A stretch of DNA of 18,955 nt from positions 1 through 18,955 of the forward strand of contig JAEWAX010000011.1 of assembly GCA_023391425.1 (NCBI GenBank). Reading direction: 5' to 3'. Below are positions 1 through 7,577 of the stretch, in pieces. How positions within the stretch are numbered: the first letter of the stretch is position 1; each line of letters opens with the position of its first letter. The position numbers and the translations under genes were made by a program. Below the pieces are notes generated by a model. The model did not search any database. It was not told the DNA's origin and saw only the letters and a list, made by a program, of their open reading frames with translations. The stretch comes from Bacillota bacterium. Its GTDB lineage: Bacteria; Bacillota; Clostridia; Acetivibrionales; DSM-1351.

Positions 1-240
1 GCCTCAGGCTCTCTTTCTGCTGGGATATTGCTAGCCTCATTCGTGATATCGAAAATAACGGACCTAACTGATAGGGTGAATTTCCTTAACCTGCTTTCGC
101 CGTTTAAATATTTTAACTATACAAATATGGCAGCAGGTGATGGTTTAAACTTTGGCATAGCTGCACTCTCTCTTTTACTTGTCGCGGTTTTATTCGCTTC
201 AACATATTTCTTTTACTTGAAGAGAGATCTGAGCATTTGA
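1..240 (+). CDS. ABC-2 type transporter permease, C-terminal fragment (5' end outside window)
   Basis: The frame is open from the first base and ends at TGA 238-240, giving 79 residues of a protein that begins upstream. A TTG at 28 could be read as a start, but there is no ribosome binding site before it and the reading frame continues through it to the window edge, so it is internal. The fragment has a hydrophobic segment, then a loop with LSPFKYFNYTNMA, then a final membrane helix (LSLLLVAVLFASTYFFYLKR) and a short tail ending KRDLSI. The 'L.P.KYF' loop followed by a last helix and an 'RRDI'-like end is the usual C-terminus of ABC-2 membrane subunits that pair with an ATPase for drug, lipid or peptide export. 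The substrate cannot be told. The family call rests on the C-terminal pattern only. Confidence 0.65.
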   Translation, partial: ASGSLSAGILLASFVISKITDLTDRVNFLNLLSPFKYFNYTNMAAGDGLNFGIAALSLLLVAVLFASTYFFYLKRDLSI

Positions 241-250
241 TTAACAATAA

Positions 251-300
251 AAAGCAATTGGAAGACAACTCTTACTAGTTGTTTTTCAATTGCTTTTTTT
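251..300. terminator. Bidirectional intrinsic terminator between convergent genes
   Basis: A long, nearly perfect hairpin: AAAGCAATTG (251-260) pairs with CAATTGCTTT (287-296), GAAG/TTTT extends the stem with G-U pairs, and ACAACT (265-270) pairs with AGTTGT (277-282) around a 6-nt loop. It is followed by a T-run on the plus strand (294-300). The reverse strand also ends in a T-rich tail, because AAAAA precedes the stem. It lies 10 nt after the permease stop and 13 nt from the stop of the opposing hydrolase, so it probably ends both transcripts. Confidence 0.88.
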
Positions 301-313
301 AAACCCCTTTAAC

Positions 314-1123
314 TTACCCCACAAACTGTGCCAATTCCAGGTTGAATTTATCTTGCTCCTCAAAAAACAGGGAATGACCGCTATATTTAAAAGGAACTAG
401 CTTGGAGTTTTTTATTCCATTTTTCATCGCTTCTGCTAATGGAAAAAGACACACTTTATCATGGATTCCATGGAGAATTAAAGTTGGAACTTGTATTTTT
501 GGAAGATCAGAGAATAAGCTTTCGTCTCTAAAAGTCATTGCGCATGCTGCCGTAGCCCAGCCAGCTGCTTCAAAGCCTAATTGAAAAAACCAATCTGACA
601 AGGCTGGAGTTATAGTTTGAGTGAAGAACATTGGGGCAACATCTCTTAGCATTTGAGGACGGTTAATATACGTCGCTTGAATAATTTTTGTTATATCTTC
701 CTTTGGTAAACCATAAGGGAAATCAGGCCGCATAGTAAGACTAGGAGCAGCAGCTCCAAAAAGAGCAAGTTTTGATACACCATAGCCATTGTAGCGAGCC
801 ATATATCTTATGGCAGTGGCGCCTCCCATAGAATGTCCTCCTAGTGTAAAATTTTGTAATTTAAGTGCGTCAACCACACCCCTAACATCATCAGCTAATC
901 TATTATAATCATAACCTGTATAAGGTTTGCTGGAATTTCCAAACCCTCTAGTATCAATTCCAATACATCGATATCCCATAGCAGGAAGCTTGTTAAACTG
1001 ATATTCATATGCCCTATGGCTTAGAGGCCAACCATGTATAAATAAAATCGTTTTCCTTCCTTGAGGGTTAATTTCATTTACATAAATATTTACTTCTGGC
1101 TCTACTCTAACAAAATAATCCAA
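314..1123 (-). CDS. Alpha/beta hydrolase fold protein (chloroperoxidase/esterase-like)
   Basis: A 269-residue protein with all landmarks of the alpha/beta hydrolase fold: the HGWP oxyanion-hole motif at residues 30-33, the IDTRGFGNSSKP strand/loop at about 56-67, the nucleophile elbow GHSMGG (Ser98), a likely acid Asp222 (GIHDK) and the catalytic His250 (SGHS). HGWP plus RGFGNS is typical of the cofactor-free haloperoxidase/arylesterase branch, so the likely reaction is hydrolysis of a small ester or related bond in the cytoplasm. No signal peptide is seen. The start is a TTG (1121-1123 on the complement), chosen because GGAGG (complement of 1131-1135) lies 7 nt upstream. The length is normal for the family. 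It is transcribed away from the exopolysaccharide cluster and is probably unrelated to it. The substrate is unknown. Confidence 0.9.
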   Translation of the reverse strand: MDYFVRVEPEVNIYVNEINPQGRKTILFIHGWPLSHRAYEYQFNKLPAMGYRCIGIDTRGFGNSSKPYTGYDYNRLADDVRGVVDALKLQNFTLGGHSMGGATAIRYMARYNGYGVSKLALFGAAAPSLTMRPDFPYGLPKEDITKIIQATYINRPQMLRDVAPMFFTQTITPALSDWFFQLGFEAAGWATAACAMTFRDESLFSDLPKIQVPTLILHGIHDKVCLFPLAEAMKNGIKNSKLVPFKYSGHSLFFEEQDKFNLELAQFVG

Positions 1124-1272
1124 AATTATTCCTCCAAAATGTGTATTAATAATAATAACATAATATTCAATTGGGATGGATATGGTGAATTTCCTGCTTC
1201 AGACCGCTTTACATCATACAGTTTTATTTCTTACTTAATCTTGTGTAAAACTTGTATAACTATCTGTGAGAT

Positions 1273-1301
1273 TTGATTAAGGGTTGGATTTATATTATAA
1301 T
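1273..1301 (+). promoter_or_regulatory. Sigma-A-like promoter for the exopolysaccharide cluster
   Basis: TTGATT (1273-1278), a 17-nt spacer and TATAAT (1296-1301) fit a housekeeping promoter very well. Transcription would start near 1308, leaving an untranslated leader of about 88 nt before the preferred GTG start at 1396. The 272-bp divergent region 1124-1395 is otherwise AT-rich. I saw no c-di-GMP riboswitch-like core and no convincing minus-strand promoter for the hydrolase in it. Confidence 0.7.
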
Positions 1302-1395
1302 AATATAAAATAATTTTATACATTATAGATAATTGAGAAGTATAGCTGTTTTGCATTTAACACACTACATTTCGCTCATAGAGGGATACAAAAAA

Positions 1396-3264
1396 GTGAA
1401 AATTATAGATAAATGGTTTACTTATATATATTTAACGATATTTAGTATATTTATAGGCTATGCTTTGTTTAGTGGGATTTTAAATGTTGGAATTTCTACA
1501 GATTACCCATTTCTTTGGTATGGTGGGATTATTTTAACAATGGGTGTATTATGGCTACTTGCTAATGCTGTTGCCTCTTTATTATCTCGTTTTAATAATC
1601 ATCGCTTTGAACCTCAATATAAAAAATATAGTGTTTTTATTGAAAGTATAATTGTTATAGCTGTAATTACTGTGGGAGCAGGTTTACGTATATGGGTAAT
1701 TCAAAATTTACACATAACACCAGCTTCTGACTATAAGACATATTATGATGTTGCCACGTTACTTTCACAGGGAGACCTGATAAAAGATGGAGTTGGGTTA
1801 TGCGACTATATTTCTCAGTTTCCACATGTAATAGGCTACCCGTATATTTTATCCAAAGCTTTTAGAATTTTTGGAGTATCGGTCTCTGTAGGACTCTATC
1901 TAAATTTGGTCGCAAGTTTAATTAGTATTTTCTTAGCCTATAGAATTGCACGCCTTATTTGTGGGAAAATAGGGGGAATGATTGCTCTAGTATTGGTGGC
2001 TTTTTGGCCATCACAGATTTTATATATAAATCATTTAGCATCCGAACCAATCTTTATGTGCATTACACTTTTTTCAATATGGCTTGCTGTATATTTATCA
2101 AAATATACCCTTAAAAAAAGAAAGCCATCAGTTTATTTGCTTTTATATATTGTATTAGGAATATCTTTGGCAGTAGGGGCGGTTGTCCGCCCAATGTCAA
2201 TAATTTTGTTGATAGCAATTGTTATTTGTACTCTTCCGTCTAAAATAAACCTTAATGAAGATAAAGATAGTATTGGATTGATTAAGAAAGGTATGTCCAA
2301 GGGATGGATTAGAGCACTTGCTATTTTAATAAGCTATTTATTATGTTCTCAAATTATATTAGGGGCAATTACCAAGACTATTGACCGTGAACTTCCGGGT
2401 AGTAGTGTCTCCTATGGCTACAATCTTTTAGTAGGTTTGAATATAGATTCTAAAGGCGCTTGGAATGAAGTCGATGCTAAACTAATGAATGATAAATTTA
2501 TGGAGACAGATTCGGCAGCAGAAGCACACAGAGCTGCTCGTGATGAGGCTTTCAAACGTATTCAAAAAGATACTATCGGAATTGCAAATCTTGCCTTTGA
2601 AAAATACACATTATTATGGTGTAATGATAATTATGCATCTTCCTGGAACTTATTATTTTTAGAACAACAGAACAATTTAACACTAGAGCGAAAAGCATTT
2701 ATTAATGAATTAATTCCGTGGAACAATTTGTATTATCTATTTTGTGTATTCTTTTCATTTATTGCTGGTATAGCCCTATGGTTTAGGAAAAAGACTGGAC
2801 CTGAGCATATTTTGGTTTTGTTCTTTATTGGTACAGCCATTTTGCATATGATATTAGAAAGTCAAAACAGGTATCACTATAATATTCTGCCGATATTTGC
2901 AATACTTGCTGCAGTTGGAATCTCTGAGATTTTTAACTATTATACGAAGAAAACTACAACTCTCAAAGCAATTGAAAATATTAAGCTACAACAAGAGAAT
3001 ACTCCAACGCAGGTGGAATTTTCAGATGAACAAAAGCATCCTTTAGCACAGGAACAACAAGAAAATCGAGAAAACCAGGAAAGCCAGGAACAGCAACAAC
3101 AGCACGAACACCAAGTGCAGCAGGTGGAGAAAAGTAACAAGTTTGATATGCTTGCTGCAATCAAGGATGGACATGTAATTGTCACAGTATCAGAGGCATA
3201 TTTGAAAAGTACGCAGAATAGCGAAGTATTAGATGAAACTTTAGAACATAAACAGGGCAATTAA
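1396..3264 (+). CDS. Polytopic membrane glycosyltransferase, GT39/GT-C-like, with Gln-rich C-terminal tail
   Basis: The protein has about ten or more hydrophobic segments over residues 10-510. It shows the GT-C pattern of an Asp after the first helices (SDYKTYYD, Asp112 in the 622-residue form) and a late 'ESQNRYHYNILPIFAI' segment (488-503), as in family-39/ArnT-like transferases. These use polyprenyl-phosphate sugars on the outer face of the membrane. A soluble loop lies at about 330-440. After the last helix a hydrophilic tail (about 517-622) contains a Gln/Glu-rich stretch (552-578). The open frame extends to a TTG at 1333 (643 residues), but no ribosome binding site precedes that codon. 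The GTG at 1396 has GAGGG at 1381-1385 and puts a normal membrane anchor at the N-terminus, so I prefer it. First gene of the cluster; likely role is transfer of a decorating sugar onto the exopolymer or another surface glycan (inferred). Confidence 0.75.
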   Translation: MKIIDKWFTYIYLTIFSIFIGYALFSGILNVGISTDYPFLWYGGIILTMGVLWLLANAVASLLSRFNNHRFEPQYKKYSVFIESIIVIAVITVGAGLRIWVIQNLHITPASDYKTYYDVATLLSQGDLIKDGVGLCDYISQFPHVIGYPYILSKAFRIFGVSVSVGLYLNLVASLISIFLAYRIARLICGKIGGMIALVLVAFWPSQILYINHLASEPIFMCITLFSIWLAVYLSKYTLKKRKPSVYLLLYIVLGISLAVGAVVRPMSIILLIAIVICTLPSKINLNEDKDSIGLIKKGMSKGWIRALAILISYLLCSQIILGAITKTIDRELPGSSVSYGYNLLVGLNIDSKGAWNEVDAKLMNDKFMETDSAAEAHRAARDEAFKRIQKDTIGIANLAFEKYTLLWCNDNYASSWNLLFLEQQNNLTLERKAFINELIPWNNLYYLFCVFFSFIAGIALWFRKKTGPEHILVLFFIGTAILHMILESQNRYHYNILPIFAILAAVGISEIFNYYTKKTTTLKAIENIKLQQENTPTQVEFSDEQKHPLAQEQQENRENQESQEQQQQHEHQVQQVEKSNKFDMLAAIKDGHVIVTVSEAYLKSTQNSEVLDETLEHKQGN

Positions 3265-3306
3265 TGGTAGCAAAATCTGATGAATGGAAATTGAAAGGGA
3301 ATAAAA

Positions 3307-4935
3307 ATGAAATTTTCTTCTCTAAAGAAAATTGAAAAGGTTTTAACCGTTGCGTTAATATGTATGGTCATAGTTTCCATAGGGTTGATAACTGCATGGT
3401 GGATATCCACGCATAATAATAGTGGAGAAGAAAAAACTTATGAAGAGTCGTCAACTCAGAATATAAACAATAAAACTGATTTAGCAAAGAAGCAAGATTT
3501 TACACCTAAAAATTGTACTATTAATCAAAGCTTACCAGACTTGACTTTTGTTAAGGAGAATGGCGATAAATTGACTTTATCAAGTATGCGCGGAAAAATC
3601 GTAGTGCTTAGCTATTGGGCAAGCTGGTGCCCATACTGCCAGAAAGAGTTAGAACAGGCTTCAAAGATAAAGGCTATGTTATCCGAATACCCAGATGTTG
3701 AGTACTGGTTGGTAGATAAGCTTGATACGCCAAAAGAAACAAAAGAACAAGCATTAGCTTATTTAAAAGAGAATAAAATCCCATTTAGAACAGTTTTCGA
3801 TGAAGAAATAAGGGTATATAAGCAACTAGGAGTAAAGGTTGTTCCAACAACATTAATTATAGATGAACAGGGTGTGTTGAAAGCTTGGGATTCCGGAGGG
3901 AACTTGAATGTTGACGTTTTAAAAGCAAAAATTGACTATGTAAAAAACGGCGCTTCTTATGGTGTGCGTAATTTTATTGCTCAACAGCTTACAAATGAAG
4001 ATGGTGGCATTAGAACAAATTATTTGCAGGAAAAGGATACTGCATTAAATTACACTGATGTTTTAAGTGAATCGCAGGGACTTATGATGGAATACGCTGT
4101 AACCGTTAAGGATAAAGCGTTATTTGAGGATAGCTTTAAATATATTACTAAAAAAATGCGAGGAGATCCTCTGACTGCTTGGGTAGTAACAGAAAAGGGT
4201 GCCTCTAGAGTGAATTCTGCTCTGGATGATTTGAGAATATTTCGTGCGATGACTAAAGCTGATGAGCTTTGGGGTGGATACTCTGACAATCTGGATAATT
4301 ACGCCAAGGCATTAAGTCACTATAATACTCAGAATCAAAATTTAGTCAATGAATATGATTTCAAGCATCGCAAAAAGTCAAAACAGCTAAAGCTGTGCTT
4401 TGCTGATTTTGAGGCTTTAGATTTACTTTCAAAAAGAGGTGTTCAATGGGAAAAAGTGTATCAAAACAGCATTTCCACTGTAGAAAAGGGCTATATAAGC
4501 GAAGAGTTTCCACTATACTATTCGCAATATGATTACTCGAAAAAAACATATATTCAGGATGATATCAATATGTCCGAAGGCATGGTTACCCTCCTACATT
4601 TAGCCAGAATTGGCCGTTTACAGCCCAAAACTGTTGAGTGGCTAAAAACAGCTGTTGAAGGTGATGGTATATTTGCCAGATATAAAACAGATGGATCAAT
4701 TGTTGAAGGCTATGGATATGAATCTACTGCAATCTATGGATTGGTATGTATGATTGCTCAAACTATAGGAGATGAAATACTAGCTAACAAAGCATTAGCA
4801 AGAATGGAAGCTATGAGGATTTTTGATAGCGCAAATAAACTAGACGGAGCATTTGGTAATTCTGACGGAACTGGCATATATTCCTTTGATCAATGCATCG
4901 CACTCTTGGCTTATAGTAAGTACCTAGGAAAATAA
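3307..4935 (+). CDS. Membrane-anchored thioredoxin (TlpA-like) fused to a GH8-like glycosidase domain
   Basis: A 542-residue protein with three parts. Residues 12-32 are an N-terminal membrane anchor. Residues about 70-212 are a TlpA/AhpC-TSA-like thioredoxin domain with the active site WCPYC (Cys108, Cys111) and a cis-proline in VVPTT (Pro180). Residues about 220-542 resemble an (alpha/alpha)6 glycoside hydrolase of family 8: 'GGIRTNY' near the start, 'VLSESQGLMM' with Glu255 where GH8 has its acid in the 'SEGQG' motif, and 'SALDDLRI' (Asp307/Asp308) at the position of the GH8 'DADLxxA' element. GH8 enzymes (BcsZ, B. subtilis YdaJ, Listeria PssZ) trim exopolysaccharides, so it should act outside the membrane on the polymer of this cluster. 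The thioredoxin fusion is unusual. Start ATG with AAAGGGA just upstream, 42 nt after the previous gene. Hydrolase activity is not certain, as the motifs are divergent. Confidence 0.8.
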   Translation: MKFSSLKKIEKVLTVALICMVIVSIGLITAWWISTHNNSGEEKTYEESSTQNINNKTDLAKKQDFTPKNCTINQSLPDLTFVKENGDKLTLSSMRGKIVVLSYWASWCPYCQKELEQASKIKAMLSEYPDVEYWLVDKLDTPKETKEQALAYLKENKIPFRTVFDEEIRVYKQLGVKVVPTTLIIDEQGVLKAWDSGGNLNVDVLKAKIDYVKNGASYGVRNFIAQQLTNEDGGIRTNYLQEKDTALNYTDVLSESQGLMMEYAVTVKDKALFEDSFKYITKKMRGDPLTAWVVTEKGASRVNSALDDLRIFRAMTKADELWGGYSDNLDNYAKALSHYNTQNQNLVNEYDFKHRKKSKQLKLCFADFEALDLLSKRGVQWEKVYQNSISTVEKGYISEEFPLYYSQYDYSKKTYIQDDINMSEGMVTLLHLARIGRLQPKTVEWLKTAVEGDGIFARYKTDGSIVEGYGYESTAIYGLVCMIAQTIGDEILANKALARMEAMRIFDSANKLDGAFGNSDGTGIYSFDQCIALLAYSKYLGK

Positions 4936-5050
4936 TATGCAAATAATATGCAAAAATAAATATGCAAAAATAAATATACAAAAATAATATGCAAAATAGT
5001 ATGAAAATAAATATGCAGAATAAATATGCAAAAATGGTATGCGAATACGA
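4933..5050 (+). repeat. Degenerate AT-rich tandem repeat between two cluster genes (unit about 11-14 bp)
   Basis: Starting at the stop codon of the thioredoxin-GH8 gene there are about nine imperfect copies of a unit like TAAATATGCAAAAA, with variants such as TAATATGCAAAA, TAAATATACAAAAA, TAGTATGAAAA and TGGTATGCG. It accounts for most of the 176-bp gap before the next gene. There is no hairpin and no clear promoter in it. Several units read ATG-CAA-AAA-TAA, a minimal Met-Gln-Lys-stop frame. The rest of the gap (5051-5111) holds only a weak ribosome binding site (AAAGAAAGTGAT) for the next gene. Confidence 0.85.
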
Positions 5051-5111
5051 TATTTAACTATGACCTAATATACATCAATCTTAGTAGCTAATTTAAAGAA
5101 AGTGATGCAAT

Positions 5112-6650
5112 ATGAATAATTATCAAAATGACGATTGGACACTTACGCGCCGTATTTTATTAACATTAAAAAAGGGTGTAGGTACACTCAAAATCTGGAT
5201 CAACAAGGTTAATAAAAATAGAGAAGGAAAGTATACACCTAAATTTATAGGCATCTGTTGTGCATTTTTGTCAACATTGCTTTTAATTGTGATGCTTTTT
5301 ATTCCACCTTATCTTGGAATGTCTGATAATGGTTCATTTGCACGTGAGGCAAATCCAGTTGGAATTTACCATTTGGATAACACTGATGAAGATTTATATT
5401 TCAATTATTATGTAAAGGAATATTTATCTTTAGCACCTGATATGTCTTCAGAAGCAAGTATTTCTAGCCAAAGATTATTAATATATGTAGCCAAAGCAAT
5501 TGATACTTTTTTTACACATGACAATTTATTCGACTTAAGATTCTTGGCATTACTTTATGGACTTTTATTTATACCCGCAATAGCACTACTTGTAAAACAG
5601 GCCGTACAGAGGGCAAAAACTTTTTCTGAAAGCGTAGTAATCGGGGTTTTAGGTGTGTTGATTTTTGCAGACGTGTCTTATGTTACCTATTTTAGCTCTT
5701 TTTACAGTGAACCAATAATGTATATAGGTATATTACTATGTGTAGGAACAGCCTTGGCACTAAAGGATGAAAATCACAATGTTAGATATCTAACGCTCTA
5801 TACTATTTCTGGAATAGCGCTGACAATGTCAGAGAATCAGTGCGCAGTCATTGGTATATTTTTGGGTATTTTATGTGTAAAATTTATATTTATTAATAGG
5901 GATGTATTATGGCGTTTAGGCTGTATAACCTGCGTGATTTTACTTTTTGTAAGCGTGATGCTTTCAATTTACTATATTCCGACGACGTATGATCAGACTA
6001 GTAAATATCATGCTATGACGAGGGGAGTACTGCTACAGTCCACAGAACCAGAGGAAACCTTGAAGGAATTTGGAATAGATAGTTCCTACGCTGTTTTAAC
6101 AGATACCAGCAGCTATGATAATTATCCACTTATAGACCCAGATAATAAGGTTCTAAAAAAAGGCTTTTATGATAGATATGACGCAATTGAAATTTCGTAT
6201 TACTATCTGAGACATCCAAAAGCGATGCTAGCAATGCTAGATATTTCAGTAAAGTCAGCTCTCAATTTTCGTGGTGAATATAGTGGGAATTATGAAAAAA
6301 GCGCTGGTATGCCAAAAATGGCTAAGAGCCTATTTTGGTCGATTTGGAGCAGCTTTAAGGCAAACTCTGCACCACGGACAATTGGCTTTGTTATTGTGCT
6401 GATTATTGCAACGATAATACTCTTTCGACAGAAGTCAATTAAAATAGTTGATACGTACAAGAATAGAAGTTCTATTCCACTTGAAACTATGTTTATGATT
6501 TTTTGTATAGCTATTTCACAAGCAGTAATTACTATTGTCAACAGTGGAGATGCCGAGCTTTCACAACATTTATTCCTGTTCAGTGTTGTAATAGATATAT
6601 TGATTTATTTTTGCTTTTCAGAGGTACTGCATAGACTGAATATAATCTAG
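5112..6650 (+). CDS. wsfD: WsfD-like polytopic membrane glycan hexose transferase
   Basis: A 512-residue membrane protein with a cytoplasmic N-terminus of about 42 residues, then about nine hydrophobic segments. After the first helix comes 'PPYLGMSDNGSF' (65-76), an acidic motif right outside the membrane as in GT-C folds. 'YFSSFYSEP' follows later, and a soluble stretch 'KYHAMTRGVLLQS…EPEETLKEFGID' follows the middle helices. This set of motifs is what I associate with WsfD, a hexose transferase family first named from S-layer glycan biosynthesis in Geobacillus. The assignment is from remembered motifs. It would use a polyprenyl-phosphate hexose on the outer face, together with the GT39-like protein of the same cluster. 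The ATG at 5112 is preceded by only a weak ribosome binding site (AAAGTGAT), so translation may be low. It sits between the GH8 gene and the GGDEF-like gene, a position with no counterpart in B. subtilis ydaJKLMN as I remember it. Confidence 0.65.
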   Translation: MNNYQNDDWTLTRRILLTLKKGVGTLKIWINKVNKNREGKYTPKFIGICCAFLSTLLLIVMLFIPPYLGMSDNGSFAREANPVGIYHLDNTDEDLYFNYYVKEYLSLAPDMSSEASISSQRLLIYVAKAIDTFFTHDNLFDLRFLALLYGLLFIPAIALLVKQAVQRAKTFSESVVIGVLGVLIFADVSYVTYFSSFYSEPIMYIGILLCVGTALALKDENHNVRYLTLYTISGIALTMSENQCAVIGIFLGILCVKFIFINRDVLWRLGCITCVILLFVSVMLSIYYIPTTYDQTSKYHAMTRGVLLQSTEPEETLKEFGIDSSYAVLTDTSSYDNYPLIDPDNKVLKKGFYDRYDAIEISYYYLRHPKAMLAMLDISVKSALNFRGEYSGNYEKSAGMPKMAKSLFWSIWSSFKANSAPRTIGFVIVLIIATIILFRQKSIKIVDTYKNRSSIPLETMFMIFCIAISQAVITIVNSGDAELSQHLFLFSVVIDILIYFCFSEVLHRLNII

Positions 6651-6716
6651 AAGCAATTTTTAACAATTCAAAAGCTGTTGTTACTATTTAGTTATTTCTT
6701 TACTGGAGGTGGGATA

Positions 6717-7577
6717 ATGCACAAAAAAAGGCAGTATGAAATTTTGCTACAAGATATAGGAATGCTTATGTTTTTGGTATTGGTATTTTGCAGTACAATA
6801 GTCGTTTATGTAGGTGGGGCAGATTTTTTAATTGAAAATGTTATCATGCTGTTTTTTACTGTTGTGGCAATAGTACTTGTAACCTTTTCTATTGATATAG
6901 CTGCATTTATAGTAGCGGGGTCGCAACTGATTTGCTATAGCGCATATAAGCTTTTTAACCTATTTGAAAATGGTAATGCGATTAATGCAATATCCTATGC
7001 ATGGCTTATATTGCCAATGGCAATTGTAGGGTCAATGAAGCTTTTCTGCTATGGGCGTAATCGTTTGGAACTAGAAAATAGTATATTGAAAAAACAGGTT
7101 GAGGAACTTGTAATGATAGACCCATTAACTGGATTATACAATTTGCATAGCTTTTATTATGATATGGAGAGACAAATAAGATATACAAGCCGAAATAAAC
7201 TACCCTTAACATTAATGATAATTCAATTACGTTATGCGCAGGAACTTAACAAAATTCTCTCTAGAGGTAATTATGATAAGCTGAAACAACGATTGGCAGA
7301 AATTGTAGGAGATGCAATCAGAGTTGAAGATAATCAATATAGTATTGACAACGAAGGGAGCTTAGCTGTGATTTTAACTTGTGATGAACAGGGCGGAGTG
7401 CTTGTACGCAACAGAATTAGAGCTATGATAAGTGAAAAGGCTGCCTTCGATAACATAACAAACTCTTCAATTAAAGTTGAGACCCAAATTGCCTTTATGC
7501 AATATAAAGAAGACATGGGAAATGATGCAGTATACTTTAAAAACTGTGTAGAGAAAGAGCTACAATATGATGTTTAA
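6717..7577 (+). CDS. Four-TM protein with degenerate GGDEF domain and intact I-site: probable c-di-GMP receptor (YdaK/PssE/PelD-like)
   Basis: A 286-residue protein: four membrane helices (about 12-33, 38-58, 60-80, 91-111), a short coiled-coil-like linker (116-132) and a GGDEF-family domain beginning with DPLTGLYN (135-142). The catalytic signature is gone: the GGDEF position reads DNEGS (211-215) and the metal Asp of the 'LxDxDxFK' strand is replaced (MIIQLRYAQ). The inhibitory-site motif RxxD is kept as RVED (202-205), exactly five residues before the degenerate signature, as in active cyclases. So it should bind c-di-GMP but not make it. Start ATG 6717 is chosen because GGAGGTGGG begins at 6705; the frame stays open up to a TTG at 6678 with no such site. 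Its last 11 nt overlap the next gene, indicating coupled expression. By position and layout it matches B. subtilis YdaK and Listeria PssE; PelD is a parallel case. Confidence 0.85.
   Translation: MHKKRQYEILLQDIGMLMFLVLVFCSTIVVYVGGADFLIENVIMLFFTVVAIVLVTFSIDIAAFIVAGSQLICYSAYKLFNLFENGNAINAISYAWLILPMAIVGSMKLFCYGRNRLELENSILKKQVEELVMIDPLTGLYNLHSFYYDMERQIRYTSRNKLPLTLMIIQLRYAQELNKILSRGNYDKLKQRLAEIVGDAIRVEDNQYSIDNEGSLAVILTCDEQGGVLVRNRIRAMISEKAAFDNITNSSIKVETQIAFMQYKEDMGNDAVYFKNCVEKELQYDV

Noticed and set aside
1142..1170. Minus-strand promoter TTGAAT-N16-TAATAC for the hydrolase
   Set aside because: Transcription would start almost on top of the ribosome binding site at 1131-1135, leaving practically no leader; not convincing.
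1061..1276. Plus-strand frame of 71 codons overlapping the hydrolase start and the divergent region
   Set aside because: No ribosome binding site, overlaps a well-supported gene, and its translation looks like random AT-rich DNA.
1302..1395. Possible c-di-GMP riboswitch in the leader of the cluster
   Set aside because: The leader lacks the conserved GEMM-type core elements; c-di-GMP input is better explained by the I-site protein.
2940..3260. Cys-rich minus-strand frame opposite the Gln-rich tail
   Set aside because: The Cys/Ser runs are the antisense reading of CAA/CAG-type codons; no start signals.
6661..6683. Small inverted repeat TAACAA/TTGTTA after the WsfD-like gene as a terminator
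   Set aside because: Only six A/T-rich pairs with an 11-nt loop and no following T-run; too weak to end transcription inside the cluster.
6717..7577. Active diguanylate cyclase
   Set aside because: The GGDEF signature reads DNEGS and the metal-binding Asp is missing, so synthesis of c-di-GMP is not expected.
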